Notes: generated from the sequence alone by a model not told the origin. A DNA stretch of 64,000 nucleotides from Sphingopyxis sp. (GCF_019459305.1 NZ_JAIBES010000139.1:1-64000), one strand, 5' to 3'; positions 16,612-26,116 are shown, counted from the stretch's first letter. Made by a program: numbers and translations.

Positions 16612-17823
16612 ATGTCGCTGAAGCCGCATATCTCCGCCGCCCTCAACCGCATCCAGCCGTCGGCGACGCTCGCGATGACCGCGCGCGTTTCGGCGCTGAA
16701 AGCCGCGGGCGTCGATGTGATTGGGCTCAGCGCGGGCGAGCCCGATTTCGACACCCCCGATTTCGTCAAGGAAGCGGCAATCGAGGCGATCCGTAATGGC
16801 CAGACAAAATATACTTTGGTCGACGGCACGGTGGCGTTGAAAGAAGCGATCCGCGGCAAGTTTCGCCGCGACAACGGGCTCGATTTCGGACTCGACCAGA
16901 TCACGGTCAATGTCGGCGGCAAGCACACCTTGTTCAATGCGCTCGTCGCGACGGTCGACCAGGGCGATGAGGTGATCATCCCGGCGCCCTATTGGGTGAG
17001 CTATCCCGACATCGTCGCCTTCGCGGGCGGCACCCCGGTAGTCATCGAGGGCAGCGCGGCGCAGAATTACAAGATCACCCCCGTACAGCTTGATGCGGCG
17101 ATCACGCCGAAAACGCGCTGGGTGATGCTCAATTCGCCGTCGAACCCGTCGGGCGCCGCCTATTCGGGCGAAGAGCTCGATGCGCTCGGCGAAGTCATCC
17201 GCCGCCACGGCCATGTGATGGTGATGACCGACGATATGTACGAGCATGTCTGGTACGCCGATTTCGAATTTTCGACCTTCGCGCAGCGCTGCCCCGACCT
17301 GATCGATCGCATCCTGACGGTGAACGGCTGTTCGAAAGCCTATGCAATGACGGGCTGGCGGATCGGCTATGCGGGTGGTCCGGCCTGGCTGATCAAGGCG
17401 ATGGGCAAGCTCCAGTCGCAATCGACGTCGAACCCCTGTTCGATCGCGCAGGCCGCCGCCGCCGCCGCGCTCGGCGGACCGCAGCAGTTTCTCGACGATC
17501 GCAACGCGGCATTCAAAAAGCGCCGCGACAAGGTCGTTGCGATGCTCAACGATGCGCCGGGGCTGAACTGCCCGACCCCCGATGGTGCCTTTTATGTCTA
17601 TCCCGATGCCAGCGGCTGCATGGGCAAGACGACTCCCGACGGCCTGCTGATCGACAGCGATGAAAAGCTGATCGACTATTTCCTCGACAGCGCGAAAGTC
17701 GCGGCGGTGCATGGCGCGGCCTTTGGACTGTCGCCCGCGTTCCGCGTTTCTTATGCGACATCGGAGGCGGTGCTGAAAGAAGCGTGCGTGCGCATCCAGC
17801 AGGCGTGCGCGGCGCTGCGCTAA
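16612..17823 (+). CDS. aatA: aspartate aminotransferase, class I PLP-dependent
   Basis: A 403-residue class I/II aminotransferase of subgroup I-gamma. GLSAGEPDFDTP near 38-49, the NPSG motif at 178-181, DDMYEH near 207, the PLP-binding Lys at 242 (NGCSKAYAMTGWRIGY) and a late Arg in FRVSYATS define the active site. The expected reaction is transamination between aspartate and 2-oxoglutarate; some relatives also accept prephenate. GGAAAGAAG precedes the ATG at 16612. It stands in its own unit after pabB. Confidence 0.88.
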   Translation: MSLKPHISAALNRIQPSATLAMTARVSALKAAGVDVIGLSAGEPDFDTPDFVKEAAIEAIRNGQTKYTLVDGTVALKEAIRGKFRRDNGLDFGLDQITVNVGGKHTLFNALVATVDQGDEVIIPAPYWVSYPDIVAFAGGTPVVIEGSAAQNYKITPVQLDAAITPKTRWVMLNSPSNPSGAAYSGEELDALGEVIRRHGHVMVMTDDMYEHVWYADFEFSTFAQRCPDLIDRILTVNGCSKAYAMTGWRIGYAGGPAWLIKAMGKLQSQSTSNPCSIAQAAAAAALGGPQQFLDDRNAAFKKRRDKVVAMLNDAPGLNCPTPDGAFYVYPDASGCMGKTTPDGLLIDSDEKLIDYFLDSAKVAAVHGAAFGLSPAFRVSYATSEAVLKEACVRIQQACAALR

Positions 17824-18052
17824 AGCGCCACTCGCCCCGCGCATAGGAATTCTGTACCGATCGGTCTTGTAATGCCGGCGGTGGAACCTATCTGAACCTG
17901 AACGGCGGTTAAGCGCCCGGTTCACCGGATAGTAAGCCATCCTGTTTAGGGTGACGGACATCACTGCACGGTTGGTCGGGGCGCGCCATATCGTCGGTGT
18001 AACCAAAGCGGTCTTGGCCGCGAACCATAATAGATGAAAAAAGAGGCTCCCC

Positions 18053-18160
18053 ATGCTCAACCTTTTCCGCTCCGACTGGTTTTTGTCGATGCTCGCCGGT
18101 TTCGCGATTGGCGCGACCTATATCGTGCTCAACCAGCCCGCGCTCCCGATCGCCGCGTGA
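18053..18160 (+). CDS. 35-residue membrane microprotein upstream of msrA
   Basis: A short ORF missing from the ORF track: MLNLFRSDWFLSMLAGFAIG and 15 more residues. It has a single hydrophobic helix from about 10 to 26 and an uncharged Pro-rich tail. GAGG lies seven bases before the ATG. Its TGA overlaps the GTG of msrA (GTGA), so the two are almost certainly translationally coupled. Function unknown; possibilities are a membrane anchor or regulator of MsrA, or merely a leader that delivers ribosomes to msrA. Confidence 0.6.
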   Translation: MLNLFRSDWFLSMLAGFAIGATYIVLNQPALPIAA

Positions 18161-18846
18161 CGCAAGTCCGCGGCGCACCATTCAGCCTTATCATCGCGAC
18201 AATCGTCGCGGGGGCGATCGTGGCGCAATGCACCCCGGCGCAGGCCGAAAGCGTCGTCAAGCTGCCCGCCGCCGCCGTTGATCCGGCGGTCAAGGCGAAG
18301 CGCGCGACAGCGGTGCTTGCCGGCGGCTGTTTCTGGGGTGTCGAGGGCGTCTTTGCCAATGTGAAGGGCGTGATCTCGGTCGAATCGGGCTATCATGGCG
18401 GGAGCGCCGCGACCGCCAAATATGAGCTGACACACGACGGCAAGTCCGGCCATGCGGAGGCGGTGCGAATCGTTTATGATCCGACGCAGGTCAGCTATGG
18501 CACCTTGCTCCGTGTCCTGTTTTCGGTAGTCGCCGATCCAACCTTGAAGAATCGTCAGGGGCCGGACGTCGGGTCGCAATATCGCGCTGCGATCGTCCCG
18601 CTCGACGCCACCCAGCGCCAGGTCGCGACGAGCTATCTGGCGCAGATCGGCAAGGGCAAATATTTCGCGCGGCCGATCGTCGTCCCGGTCGAAAGCTACA
18701 AGCGCTTTTATCGCGCCGAGGCCAATCACCAGGATTTCATGCGCCGCAATCCGTCGAACGGCTATATCGTCCGCTGGGATGCGCCGAAGCTTGCGGCGTT
18801 TAAGCGGCTGTTCCCGGCGATGGTGCGCGCGACCCCGGCACCCTGA
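18157..18846 (+). CDS. msrA: peptide-methionine (S)-S-oxide reductase, exported
   Basis: A 229-residue MsrA that reduces methionine-S-sulfoxide in proteins. The catalytic motif GGCFWG is at about 56-61 (C58), with YHGG and GHAEAVRIVYDP following. A hydrophobic segment at 10-24 and AQA at 28-30 indicate Sec export, so it acts in the periplasm. The ORF track begins at 18034, but that extension is the out-of-frame reading of the microprotein. GTG at 18157 gives a clean signal peptide and overlaps the microprotein stop. No thioredoxin-like partner is adjacent. Confidence 0.85.
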   Translation: MTQVRGAPFSLIIATIVAGAIVAQCTPAQAESVVKLPAAAVDPAVKAKRATAVLAGGCFWGVEGVFANVKGVISVESGYHGGSAATAKYELTHDGKSGHAEAVRIVYDPTQVSYGTLLRVLFSVVADPTLKNRQGPDVGSQYRAAIVPLDATQRQVATSYLAQIGKGKYFARPIVVPVESYKRFYRAEANHQDFMRRNPSNGYIVRWDAPKLAAFKRLFPAMVRATPAP

Positions 18847-18973
18847 CGGCTTCACTGTTCCCCCACTCGTCGCGCCTGAGGAATCATTCGTCGCAAACTG
18901 CTGGCCCCCCCTGCCCACGTGCGAGAGCAGATGGCTCGGGGATTTTGTACAAGTCGCAGGTTGCGGGGTTTTC

Positions 18974-20131
18974 ATGAAGTTTGCGTTATCGGGCCGGCCG
19001 CTCCTCGCCATCACGATGAGTGCCGCCGTGCTCGCGGGTTGCGTCAGCAGCGCCGCTGTCGTCCCGACGCCGCGCACGCAGACCGCGACGCCGCGCCCCG
19101 CCGTTGCGCCGCGACCCGCGGGATCGGTGACCGTCCCGATCGGCCAGCCGGTACGATCGACGATGCCGCGCCCCGCGGGGCCGCTCGATCCCGGCTTTCG
19201 CCGCCCCCCAGCCGGGCTCAGCGAGCGCATCCATTTCCTGTGGCGCGCCTTTCCGGGCAAAACCGGCATCGCTGTGCAGCGCATCGACGGCGAATGGGCG
19301 CTTGCCGAGCGCGGCGGCGACCTTTTCCCGCAGCAGAGCGTGTCGAAATTTTGGGTCGCGCTGACCGCGCTCGATGCGGTCGATCAGGGTCGGCTGCAGC
19401 TCGACCAACAAGTGCGGATCGGTCCCGAAGATCTGACCTTGTTTTACCAGCCGCTCGCCGCGCGCGTCCGCGCGCAGGGGGCGGTGACCATGACCGTGCG
19501 CAGCCTGATCGAAACCGCAGTCACGCAAAGCGACAATACCGCCAACGACAGCCTGCTGCGCACCATCGGCGGGCCGGGTGCAGTGCGCGCCTATCTGTCC
19601 AAGAAGGATCTGGGCGCGATCCGTTTCGGCCCCGGCGAACGCTTGCTGCAAAGCGGCATCGCCGGAATGTCGTGGCAGCAAAGCTATTCGGTCGGCCGCA
19701 ATTTCGAGGCTGCGCGGTCGGCGCTGTCTCCCGCGACCCGCCGCGCCGCGATGGACAATTATCTCGCCAACCCGATCGATGGCGCAAGCCCGACGGCGAT
19801 CGCCAGCGCGCTTGCGCGGCTGGCGCGCGGGAAGCTGCTCTCACCCGAATCGACCGGATACCTGCTCGATGTGATGAGCCGGACCAAAAGCGGGCCGAGG
19901 CGGCTCAAGGCAGGTCTGCCGCCCGGCTGGAAATTCCTGCACAAGACCGGGACAGGGCAGAATCTGGGCGGGATGACCGCGGGTTATAATGACATCGGCA
20001 TCGCCACTGCGCCCGACGGCACGCGCTATGCGATCGTCGTGATGTTGGGAACCACCACCTCACCGATCCCTGCGCGCATGGCGTTGATGCAGGCGGTGTC
20101 GAGCGCGGTTGCCGAATTTCATGGAAGATAA
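18974..20131 (+). CDS. class A beta-lactamase-like serine hydrolase, lipoprotein
   Basis: A 385-residue protein with a lipoprotein signal (lipobox LAGC, Cys23), a Pro/Thr-rich linker to about residue 80 and a beta-lactamase-like domain. The SxxK motif is SVSK (122-125), SDN at 186-188 and KTG at 324-326. The omega-loop ExxLN is not clear; PGERLL carries a possible Glu222. It may be a beta-lactamase or a peptidoglycan-active serine hydrolase without lactamase activity. The ATG at 18974 is chosen because it alone gives a signal peptide. Confidence 0.78.
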   Translation: MKFALSGRPLLAITMSAAVLAGCVSSAAVVPTPRTQTATPRPAVAPRPAGSVTVPIGQPVRSTMPRPAGPLDPGFRRPPAGLSERIHFLWRAFPGKTGIAVQRIDGEWALAERGGDLFPQQSVSKFWVALTALDAVDQGRLQLDQQVRIGPEDLTLFYQPLAARVRAQGAVTMTVRSLIETAVTQSDNTANDSLLRTIGGPGAVRAYLSKKDLGAIRFGPGERLLQSGIAGMSWQQSYSVGRNFEAARSALSPATRRAAMDNYLANPIDGASPTAIASALARLARGKLLSPESTGYLLDVMSRTKSGPRRLKAGLPPGWKFLHKTGTGQNLGGMTAGYNDIGIATAPDGTRYAIVVMLGTTTSPIPARMALMQAVSSAVAEFHGR

Positions 20132-20137
20132 TTGCTG

Positions 20138-20443
20138 ATGCGGATCGCTGTTCTGTCGCTGTCGCTGCTCGCGCTGGCCGCCTGTGCGACCCCCGAAGCG
20201 CGGCTGCGGACCGGGCTGGTCAATGCCGGACTGTCGCAATCGATCGCATCGTGCATGTCCGAGCGGATGGCCGACCGGCTGTCGCTGCTCCAGCTGCGCC
20301 GCCTCGGATCGCTGTCGAGCCTGAAGGACAAGCGAATGAGCGATTTGTCGCTCAATCAGTTCCTCCACAAGGTCCGCGCGCTCAAAGACCCCGAGATTTT
20401 GACGGTCACGACCAGCTCGGCGGCGCTCTGCGCTTTTCGCTAA
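20138..20443 (+). CDS. small lipoprotein, unknown function
   Basis: A 101-residue protein with lipobox LAAC (Cys16). The mature part is alpha-helical and carries two cysteines (SIASCMSERM and a C-terminal LCAFR) that could form a disulfide. The ORF track starts at TTG 20132, but the ATG at 20138 with GGAAGA upstream is better. It starts seven bases after the beta-lactamase-like gene, so the two are probably an operon and both envelope-located. No family was recognised. Confidence 0.7.
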   Translation: MRIAVLSLSLLALAACATPEARLRTGLVNAGLSQSIASCMSERMADRLSLLQLRRLGSLSSLKDKRMSDLSLNQFLHKVRALKDPEILTVTTSSAALCAFR

Positions 20444-20452
20444 AGCAACGTC

Positions 20453-20520
20453 GCCCCCGCGAAGGCGGGGGCTGCTATCGGGGTTTCGGGACGCCAGCCG
20501 CCCCCGCCTTTGCGGGGCCG
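20453..20520. repeat. GC palindromic intergenic element (two hairpins)
   Basis: GCCCCCGC-GAAG-GCGGGGGC forms a perfect 8-bp stem (20453-20472). A second hairpin, CCCCGC-CTTT-GCGGGG (20502-20517), follows about 30 bases later. The layout resembles palindromic intergenic elements that I recall as multicopy in sphingomonad genomes. It may also end transcription before sucC. Confidence 0.55.
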
Positions 20521-20614
20521 AGGAGTTCATTCGCGGGGTAGCCTTGCCCGCCAACTTGTGCTTAGGCGGCGGCAATTCTCCCCGCCCCAAGACTCGAAAG
20601 GCCCGGCAGACCTC

Positions 20615-21820
20615 ATGAACATCCACGAATATCAGGCGAAAGAACTGCTCGCGAAATATGGCGTGGCGGTGCCCAAGGGCATCGCCGCGATGAGCGTCGA
20701 GGAAGCCGTCGCCGCGGCAAAGCAGCTCCCCGGGCCGCTCTATGTGGTGAAATCGCAGATCCACGCGGGTGGTCGCGGCAAGGGCAAGTTCAAGGAGCTC
20801 GGCCCCGATGCGAAGGGCGGTGTCCGCTTGGCCAAGAGCATCGAAGAGGTCGAAGCGCACGCCAAGGATATGCTCGGCAACACTCTGGTGACGATCCAGA
20901 CCGGCGATGCGGGCAAACAGGTCAACCGCCTGTACATCACCGACGGCGCCGACATTAAGCAGGAATTCTACCTTGCCCTGCTCGTCGATCGCGGTTCGAG
21001 CCGCGTTGCGATCGTCGCGTCGACCGAGGGTGGCATGGACATCGAAACCGTCGCGCACGACTCGCCGGAAAAAATCCACACGATCACCATCGATCCCGCC
21101 ACCGGCCTCCAGCCGCACCATGGCCGCAGCGTCGCCGCGGCGCTTGGCCTGTCGGGCGATCTGGCGAAACAGGCCGCCAAGGTCCTGGCCGGTTTGTACG
21201 CCGCATTCCTCGGCACCGATGCCGAACAGATCGAAATCAACCCGCTCGCTGTGTGCGAGGGCAAGGACGGCGACGAGCTGCTTGTACTCGACGCCAAGGT
21301 CGCGTTCGATGGCAATGCGATGTTCCGCCACAAGGATCTGGCCGAGCTGCGCGACCTGACCGAAGAAGACCCGGCCGAGGTCGAGGCGTCGGAATATGAC
21401 CTCGCGTACATCAAGCTCGACGGCAACATCGGCTGCATGGTTAATGGCGCGGGCCTGGCGATGGCGACGATGGACATCATCAAACTGAACGGCGAATTCC
21501 CCGCCAACTTCCTCGACGTCGGCGGCGGCGCGAGCAAGGAAAAGGTCACTGCGGCGTTCAAGATCATCCTGAAAGACCCCGCGGTGAAGGGCATCCTCGT
21601 CAACATCTTTGGCGGGATCATGAAGTGCGACATCATCGCCGACGGCATCGTCGCGGCGGCGAAGGAAGTGAATCTGTCGGTGCCGCTGGTTGTTCGTCTG
21701 GAAGGCACGAATGTGCAGCAGGGCAAGGATATCCTGGCCAATTCGGGACTGCCGATTGTCGCCGCCAATGACCTGGGCGATGCGGCGAAGAAGATTGTCG
21801 CTGAAGTCCGCGCGGCATGA
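20615..21820 (+). CDS. sucC: succinate--CoA ligase (ADP-forming) subunit beta
   Basis: A 401-residue ATP-grasp subunit of succinyl-CoA synthetase of the TCA cycle. It begins [45 protein letters not shown] and the C-terminal [17 protein letters not shown] are diagnostic. The ORF-track start at 20510 is upstream of the real ATG, which matches the conserved N-terminus. The partner sucD is not next to it; a palindromic element and etfBA follow instead. Confidence 0.93.
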   Translation: MNIHEYQAKELLAKYGVAVPKGIAAMSVEEAVAAAKQLPGPLYVVKSQIHAGGRGKGKFKELGPDAKGGVRLAKSIEEVEAHAKDMLGNTLVTIQTGDAGKQVNRLYITDGADIKQEFYLALLVDRGSSRVAIVASTEGGMDIETVAHDSPEKIHTITIDPATGLQPHHGRSVAAALGLSGDLAKQAAKVLAGLYAAFLGTDAEQIEINPLAVCEGKDGDELLVLDAKVAFDGNAMFRHKDLAELRDLTEEDPAEVEASEYDLAYIKLDGNIGCMVNGAGLAMATMDIIKLNGEFPANFLDVGGGASKEKVTAAFKIILKDPAVKGILVNIFGGIMKCDIIADGIVAAAKEVNLSVPLVVRLEGTNVQQGKDILANSGLPIVAANDLGDAAKKIVAEVRAA

Positions 21821-21828
21821 TGTAATTG

Positions 21829-21976
21829 CCTCTCCCCTTGGGGGAGAGGGTTACGAAGACTTGCGGACTTGTCCGCTAGTCGAAGCTGGGAGAGGGTAAC
21901 GTCAGTCACCGATCCTCACCAAGCCCGACTAGGCAGCAAGCTGCCAAGTCTCCCTCCTCTCCCCCAAGGGGAGAGG
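21829..21976. repeat. 148-bp element with perfect 21-bp terminal inverted repeats
   Basis: The two ends, CCTCTCCCCTTGGGGGAGAGG and its exact reverse complement at 21956-21976, bound a non-coding core. Each end is itself a hairpin with a 9-bp stem. It lies between sucC and etfB and could work as a terminator in both directions. The form is that of a MITE- or REP-like element; copy number cannot be judged from one window. Confidence 0.7.
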
Positions 21977-22047
21977 TGTCAGGTTGACGTTTACGTAAGC
22001 GCGAATTATGGCGCAGTGCACAATTTGCTGAGAGGAGCCAAGAGCCC

Positions 22048-22797
22048 ATGAAAATCCTCGTCCCCGTGAAGCGGGTGCTCGATTACAATGTGAAGCCGCG
22101 GGTCAAATCCGACGGCACCGGCGTCGATCTGGCGAACGTCAAAATGTCGATGAACCCGTTCGACGAAATCGGCGTCGAAGAAGCGATCCGCCTGAAGGAA
22201 AAGGGCGTCGCGACCGAGATCGTGGCGATCAGCGTCGGCCCGGCGAAGGCGCAGGAAACGCTGCGCACCGCGCTGGCGATGGGCGCCGACCGCGCGATCC
22301 TGGTCCAGACCGACGACGACGTCGAACCGCTGGCGCTTGCGAAAATCTTCAAGGCGATCGCTGACACCGAAGCGCCGGGTCTCGTGATCCTCGGCAAGCA
22401 GGCGATCGACGGCGACAACAACCAGACCGGCCAGATGCTCGCCGCGCTCACCGGATGGGCGCAGGGCACCTTTGCCAGCGCGGTCAATGTCGAGGGCGAT
22501 CATGTGGCGGTCACCCGCGAAGTTGATGGCGGCCTCGAAACGGTGAAGCTTAAGCTTCCCGCGATCGTCACCACCGACCTGCGTCTGAACGAGCCGCGCT
22601 ATGCGTCGCTGCCGAACATCATGAAAGCGAAGTCGAAGCCGCTCGATACCAAGACCCCCGCCGATTACGGCGTCGACACGACCCCGCGGGTCAAGACGGT
22701 CAAGGTTTCGGAGCCGCCGGTCCGCTCGGCGGGCGTCAAGGTTGCCGATGTCGATGAACTGGTTGCCAAGCTCAAGGCTATGGGAGTGCATTCATGA
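22048..22797 (+). CDS. etfB: electron transfer flavoprotein subunit beta
   Basis: A 249-residue EtfB, the AMP-binding small subunit of ETF, which takes electrons from acyl-CoA dehydrogenases. It begins [33 protein letters not shown] and the family signature near [18 protein letters not shown] are present. GAGGAG precedes the ATG. It overlaps etfA by four bases. Acyl-CoA dehydrogenase and fadD genes elsewhere in the window could supply its electrons. Confidence 0.93.
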   Translation: MKILVPVKRVLDYNVKPRVKSDGTGVDLANVKMSMNPFDEIGVEEAIRLKEKGVATEIVAISVGPAKAQETLRTALAMGADRAILVQTDDDVEPLALAKIFKAIADTEAPGLVILGKQAIDGDNNQTGQMLAALTGWAQGTFASAVNVEGDHVAVTREVDGGLETVKLKLPAIVTTDLRLNEPRYASLPNIMKAKSKPLDTKTPADYGVDTTPRVKTVKVSEPPVRSAGVKVADVDELVAKLKAMGVHS

Positions 22798-23723
22798 AAA
22801 CGCTCGTTTGGGTCGAACATGACGGCAAGGCCGTCAAGGACGCCACGCTCGCGGTGGTCACCGCCGCAGCAAAGCTCGGCGAAGTCCATCTGCTCGTCGC
22901 TGGTAGCGGCGTCGATGCGGTCGCCAAGGAAGCCGCGCAGATTGCCGGTGTGGGCAAGGTGCATGTCGCCGACAACGCCGCCTTCGATCATAATCTGCCC
23001 GAAAATGTCGCGCCGCTCGTCGCCGAATTGATGGGTCACCATGACGCCTTCCTCGCGCCCGCAACAACGACGGGCAAGAATATCGCGCCGCGCGTCGCGG
23101 CGCTGCTCGACGTGATGCAGATCAGCGAGATCCTGTCGGTCGAGGGTCCCAAGACCTTCACCCGCCCGATCTACGCCGGTAATGCGATCGCGACCGTCGA
23201 AAGCTCGGACGCGAAGCTGGTCCTCACCGTTCGCGGCACCGCGTTCGACAAGGCTGCGATGACAGGCGGTTCGGGCACCGTGGAAACCGTGGGCGCGGGC
23301 AGCGATGCCGGTATATCGAGCTTCGTCGGCGCCGAAATCGCCAAGTCGGAGCGCCCCGAACTGACCTCGGCGAAGATCATCGTGTCGGGCGGCCGCGCGC
23401 TGGGCTCATCCGAGAAATATCAGGAAGTGATCGTCCCGCTCGCCGACAAGCTGAACGCCGCGCTCGGTGCCAGCCGCGCCGCGGTCGATGCGGGCTATGT
23501 CCCCAACGACTATCAGGTCGGCCAGACCGGCAAGATCGTTGCGCCGCAGGTCTATTTTGCGATTGGCATTTCGGGCGCGATCCAGCATCTTGCGGGCATG
23601 AAGGACAGCAAGACCATCGTCGCGATCAACAAGGACGAAGACGCCCCGATCTTCCAGGTCGCCGACTTCGGCCTTGTCGCCGACCTGTTCAATGCCGTCC
23701 CCGAACTGACCGGCAAGATCTAA
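22794..23723 (+). CDS. etfA: electron transfer flavoprotein subunit alpha
   Basis: A 309-residue EtfA, the FAD-carrying subunit. The C-terminal FAD domain shows [33 protein letters not shown] and [18 protein letters not shown]. The start ATGA overlaps the etfB stop, as usual for this pair. ETF passes electrons to ETF-quinone oxidoreductase, which is not in this window. Confidence 0.93.
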   Translation: MKTLVWVEHDGKAVKDATLAVVTAAAKLGEVHLLVAGSGVDAVAKEAAQIAGVGKVHVADNAAFDHNLPENVAPLVAELMGHHDAFLAPATTTGKNIAPRVAALLDVMQISEILSVEGPKTFTRPIYAGNAIATVESSDAKLVLTVRGTAFDKAAMTGGSGTVETVGAGSDAGISSFVGAEIAKSERPELTSAKIIVSGGRALGSSEKYQEVIVPLADKLNAALGASRAAVDAGYVPNDYQVGQTGKIVAPQVYFAIGISGAIQHLAGMKDSKTIVAINKDEDAPIFQVADFGLVADLFNAVPELTGKI

Positions 23724-23736
23724 AACGGTCCTGTCT

Positions 23737-25101
23737 GTGGTCGGCAACCATCCTGGAGTCCCCGGCCTCGGCGACGCCCCGTTCAATGCCGGGGGTCGCC
23801 GGTCGGCGAGCCCGGGGATTGGCCGCGAAGTCGACGACGACGAGGATGATGGCGCCGCGGAAGACGTCCATGGCCGCGCGCTGGTCCTCGCCAGCGTCGC
23901 GCGCGATGCGCGGCTCAACCAGAAATTCCTGCTGCTGATTACCCTGTCGTCGGCGATCGCGACACTGGGCCTGCTACAAAGCTCGGCGGCGGTGGTGATC
24001 GGCGCGATGCTCGTGTCGCCGCTGCTCGGTCCGATCATGGGGGTTGGCTTCGGGTTGGCGACGCTCGAAAGCAATTTGATCAAACGGTCGCTGGTGACGA
24101 TGGCGGCCGGGATGGCGGTCGCGATCATCGTTGCGATGCTGATCATCTGGGTGTCGCCGATCCAGGACGTCACACCCGAACTGCGCGCGCGCACCCAGCC
24201 GACGCTGCTCGACTTGGGGGTTGCGGTCGTCGGCGGGATCGCCGGGGTCTATGCGATCATGCGCAAGCTGTCGGGGGTGATGGTGGGCGTTGCGATTGCA
24301 ACCGCATTGGTGCCGCCGTTGTCGACAATCGGTTTTGGTCTGGCAACGGGCCGGTTCGACTTCGCATTGGGGGCGGCGCTGCTGTTCCTCACCAATACGC
24401 TGGCGATTGCGTTTGCGGCGACCGGCATTGCGCGGCTCAACCGTTTCGGGCCGTCGCTGACGCCGCAGCACACGGCGATGCAGGTGATCGGGATCATCGT
24501 CACCCTGGGCATCCTGTCGATCCCGCTCGCGCTGTCGCTGAATAACATCGCCCGCGAGCTGCGCGCGCGCACGACGGTGCAGGCGAAACTCGATAGCCTG
24601 CTGGGAGATGGCGATCGCATCGATACGCTGACTGTGCGCGTCGAAAATGACGACATCGCCGTGGACGGCGTCGTGCTTGTCGATCAATATGCCTCGCAGC
24701 TCAATCAACGGCTAGCGGGCAATGTCCGCAGTGAACTTGACCGCAATGTGCGCGTCAATATCGTCCAGCTGCGCCAGCAGACCAACGCTGCGGTGCAGTT
24801 TGAGGCGCGGTTGAACCAGCGTATCGCAACGCTGGAGCAGCGCGAAGCCGACAGCGGCACGATCTTGGCGAGCTTGACCGTCGGCGAGCTGGTACGCCGC
24901 GACCGCGTGTTGATCGACGCGCAGGCGCGCCGCGTCGTCGTCCAGCGCGACCGCGAGGCCGAGGGCGAACAGGTTGCGGCGGCGGTCGACCGGATTATGA
25001 ACTCGGTGCAGGCGGACCACCCGCAATGGCTGATCCAGAACGGCGCGCTGACCGCGGCAGAGGGACCGGAGCCGGAAACGGAAGCCGCAGACGCGCCTTA
25101 G
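23737..25101 (+). CDS. DUF389/TIGR00341-family membrane protein
   Basis: A 454-residue protein. An acidic N-terminus of about 50 residues is followed by about six hydrophobic segments (65-275) containing SSAAVVIGAMLVSPLLGPIMG, the DUF389 signature. A soluble C-terminal domain of about 180 residues has repeated Gln/Arg-rich helices. The family is inner-membrane and of unknown function. The start is GTG at 23737, only 13 bases after etfA, though no functional link to ETF is apparent. The last 20 residues are acidic and probably disordered. Confidence 0.82.
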   Translation: MVGNHPGVPGLGDAPFNAGGRRSASPGIGREVDDDEDDGAAEDVHGRALVLASVARDARLNQKFLLLITLSSAIATLGLLQSSAAVVIGAMLVSPLLGPIMGVGFGLATLESNLIKRSLVTMAAGMAVAIIVAMLIIWVSPIQDVTPELRARTQPTLLDLGVAVVGGIAGVYAIMRKLSGVMVGVAIATALVPPLSTIGFGLATGRFDFALGAALLFLTNTLAIAFAATGIARLNRFGPSLTPQHTAMQVIGIIVTLGILSIPLALSLNNIARELRARTTVQAKLDSLLGDGDRIDTLTVRVENDDIAVDGVVLVDQYASQLNQRLAGNVRSELDRNVRVNIVQLRQQTNAAVQFEARLNQRIATLEQREADSGTILASLTVGELVRRDRVLIDAQARRVVVQRDREAEGEQVAAAVDRIMNSVQADHPQWLIQNGALTAAEGPEPETEAADAP

Positions 25102-25204
25102 TCACGGTGGCGTGGGGCGCGCCGAGCGTGTGGAGGATTATGGGTCTTATGGGTCATTGTAACCTTTGCTTGCATCGTCATGCGTCGCAGGTAACATTAG
25201 GCCA

Positions 25205-26116
25205 ATGAAAACAACGGTACGCAACGTGGTGATGGCAGTCTTTGGGATTGCCTGTGCATCGTTGGGCACCGTCGTAGCCAAAGAGCCGATCCGGCTTGCG
25301 CCGAGTTCCAAATGGAACGTCCATTATGGCAACGACAATTGCAGCATGGGCCGCAGTTTTGGCGAAGGCGATCACAAGGTGGTGCTGGTCGCCAATCGTT
25401 ATCAGCCGGGCGATTCATTGCGGTTGAGCTTTACAGGCAAGCCCGCCTACACCAGCCGCAACGACGGGTCCGTTCAGATCCGGTTCGGCCCGATCGAGGC
25501 GGCGCAGGAGGTCGAGTTTTTTCCCGCGACGACGGCCGACAAGACACCGGCGCTGATCATTCGCGACGCGGTGCGCATCGCGGCGCGCTCACCAGAAGAG
25601 ATGGCGGCTTATGAGGCCGGGCTCAAGGCGGGCAACTATTCTTTCAAATTTTCCAATATCACGCCCGAACAGGAAGCCGCGGCAACCTATGTCGAGGTCA
25701 CCAAAGCTCTCCGCCAACCCTTCATCCTGGAAACCGGACCGTTGAGCGGGCCGCTGGCGGCGATGCGAAAATGCACCGACGAACTGCTCTATCATTGGGG
25801 GATCGATGTCGCAAAACATGCCCATCTGACGCGAGCGGCGACGCCGAAATCCGATCCGCGCCAATGGGTCAAACCGCGCGATTATCCGCCTGCCATGATC
25901 ATGGACGGCAAGCGTGCGATCGTTCATTTCCGGTTGAACGTTGGAACCGACGGCAAACCCACCGCGTGTCATATCCAGCAATCGACGCGGCCCAAAGCGT
26001 TCGACGATGCTGTCTGCAAAGCGATCATGCGCAATGCCGAATTCGAATCGGCGCTGGAAGCGGATGGAACGCCCGTTGCATCCTATTGGCTGAACACCGT
26101 AACGTTCATCTTATAA
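25205..26116 (+). CDS. periplasmic protein with TonB C-terminal-like domain
   Basis: A 303-residue protein with an N-terminal signal (hydrophobic 6-20, cleavage after VVA near 25). A beta-rich region of about 200 residues is of unknown type, and a C-terminal domain (about 225-303) follows the TonB pattern with IVHFRLNVGTDGKPTACHI and KAIMRNAEFESAL. Without a Pro-rich spanning segment or membrane anchor it is unlikely to be a full energy transducer. The ATG at 25205 is preferred over the ORF-track TTG-type start because it gives the signal peptide. Confidence 0.7.
   Translation: MKTTVRNVVMAVFGIACASLGTVVAKEPIRLAPSSKWNVHYGNDNCSMGRSFGEGDHKVVLVANRYQPGDSLRLSFTGKPAYTSRNDGSVQIRFGPIEAAQEVEFFPATTADKTPALIIRDAVRIAARSPEEMAAYEAGLKAGNYSFKFSNITPEQEAAATYVEVTKALRQPFILETGPLSGPLAAMRKCTDELLYHWGIDVAKHAHLTRAATPKSDPRQWVKPRDYPPAMIMDGKRAIVHFRLNVGTDGKPTACHIQQSTRPKAFDDAVCKAIMRNAEFESALEADGTPVASYWLNTVTFIL

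Noticed and set aside
14550-16979. 809-codon minus-strand ORF opposite pabB-pabC and aatA
   Set aside because: It is an antisense shadow caused by GC-rich third positions. The composition is Arg/Pro/His-rich with no family similarity, while the plus strand carries two clearly conserved enzymes.
17824-18052. Possible EcfG promoter or structured RNA between aatA and the microprotein
   Set aside because: GGAAC is present but the matching CGTT is not at the right distance. Short inverted pieces (GAACC, CGGTT) do not form a convincing structure.
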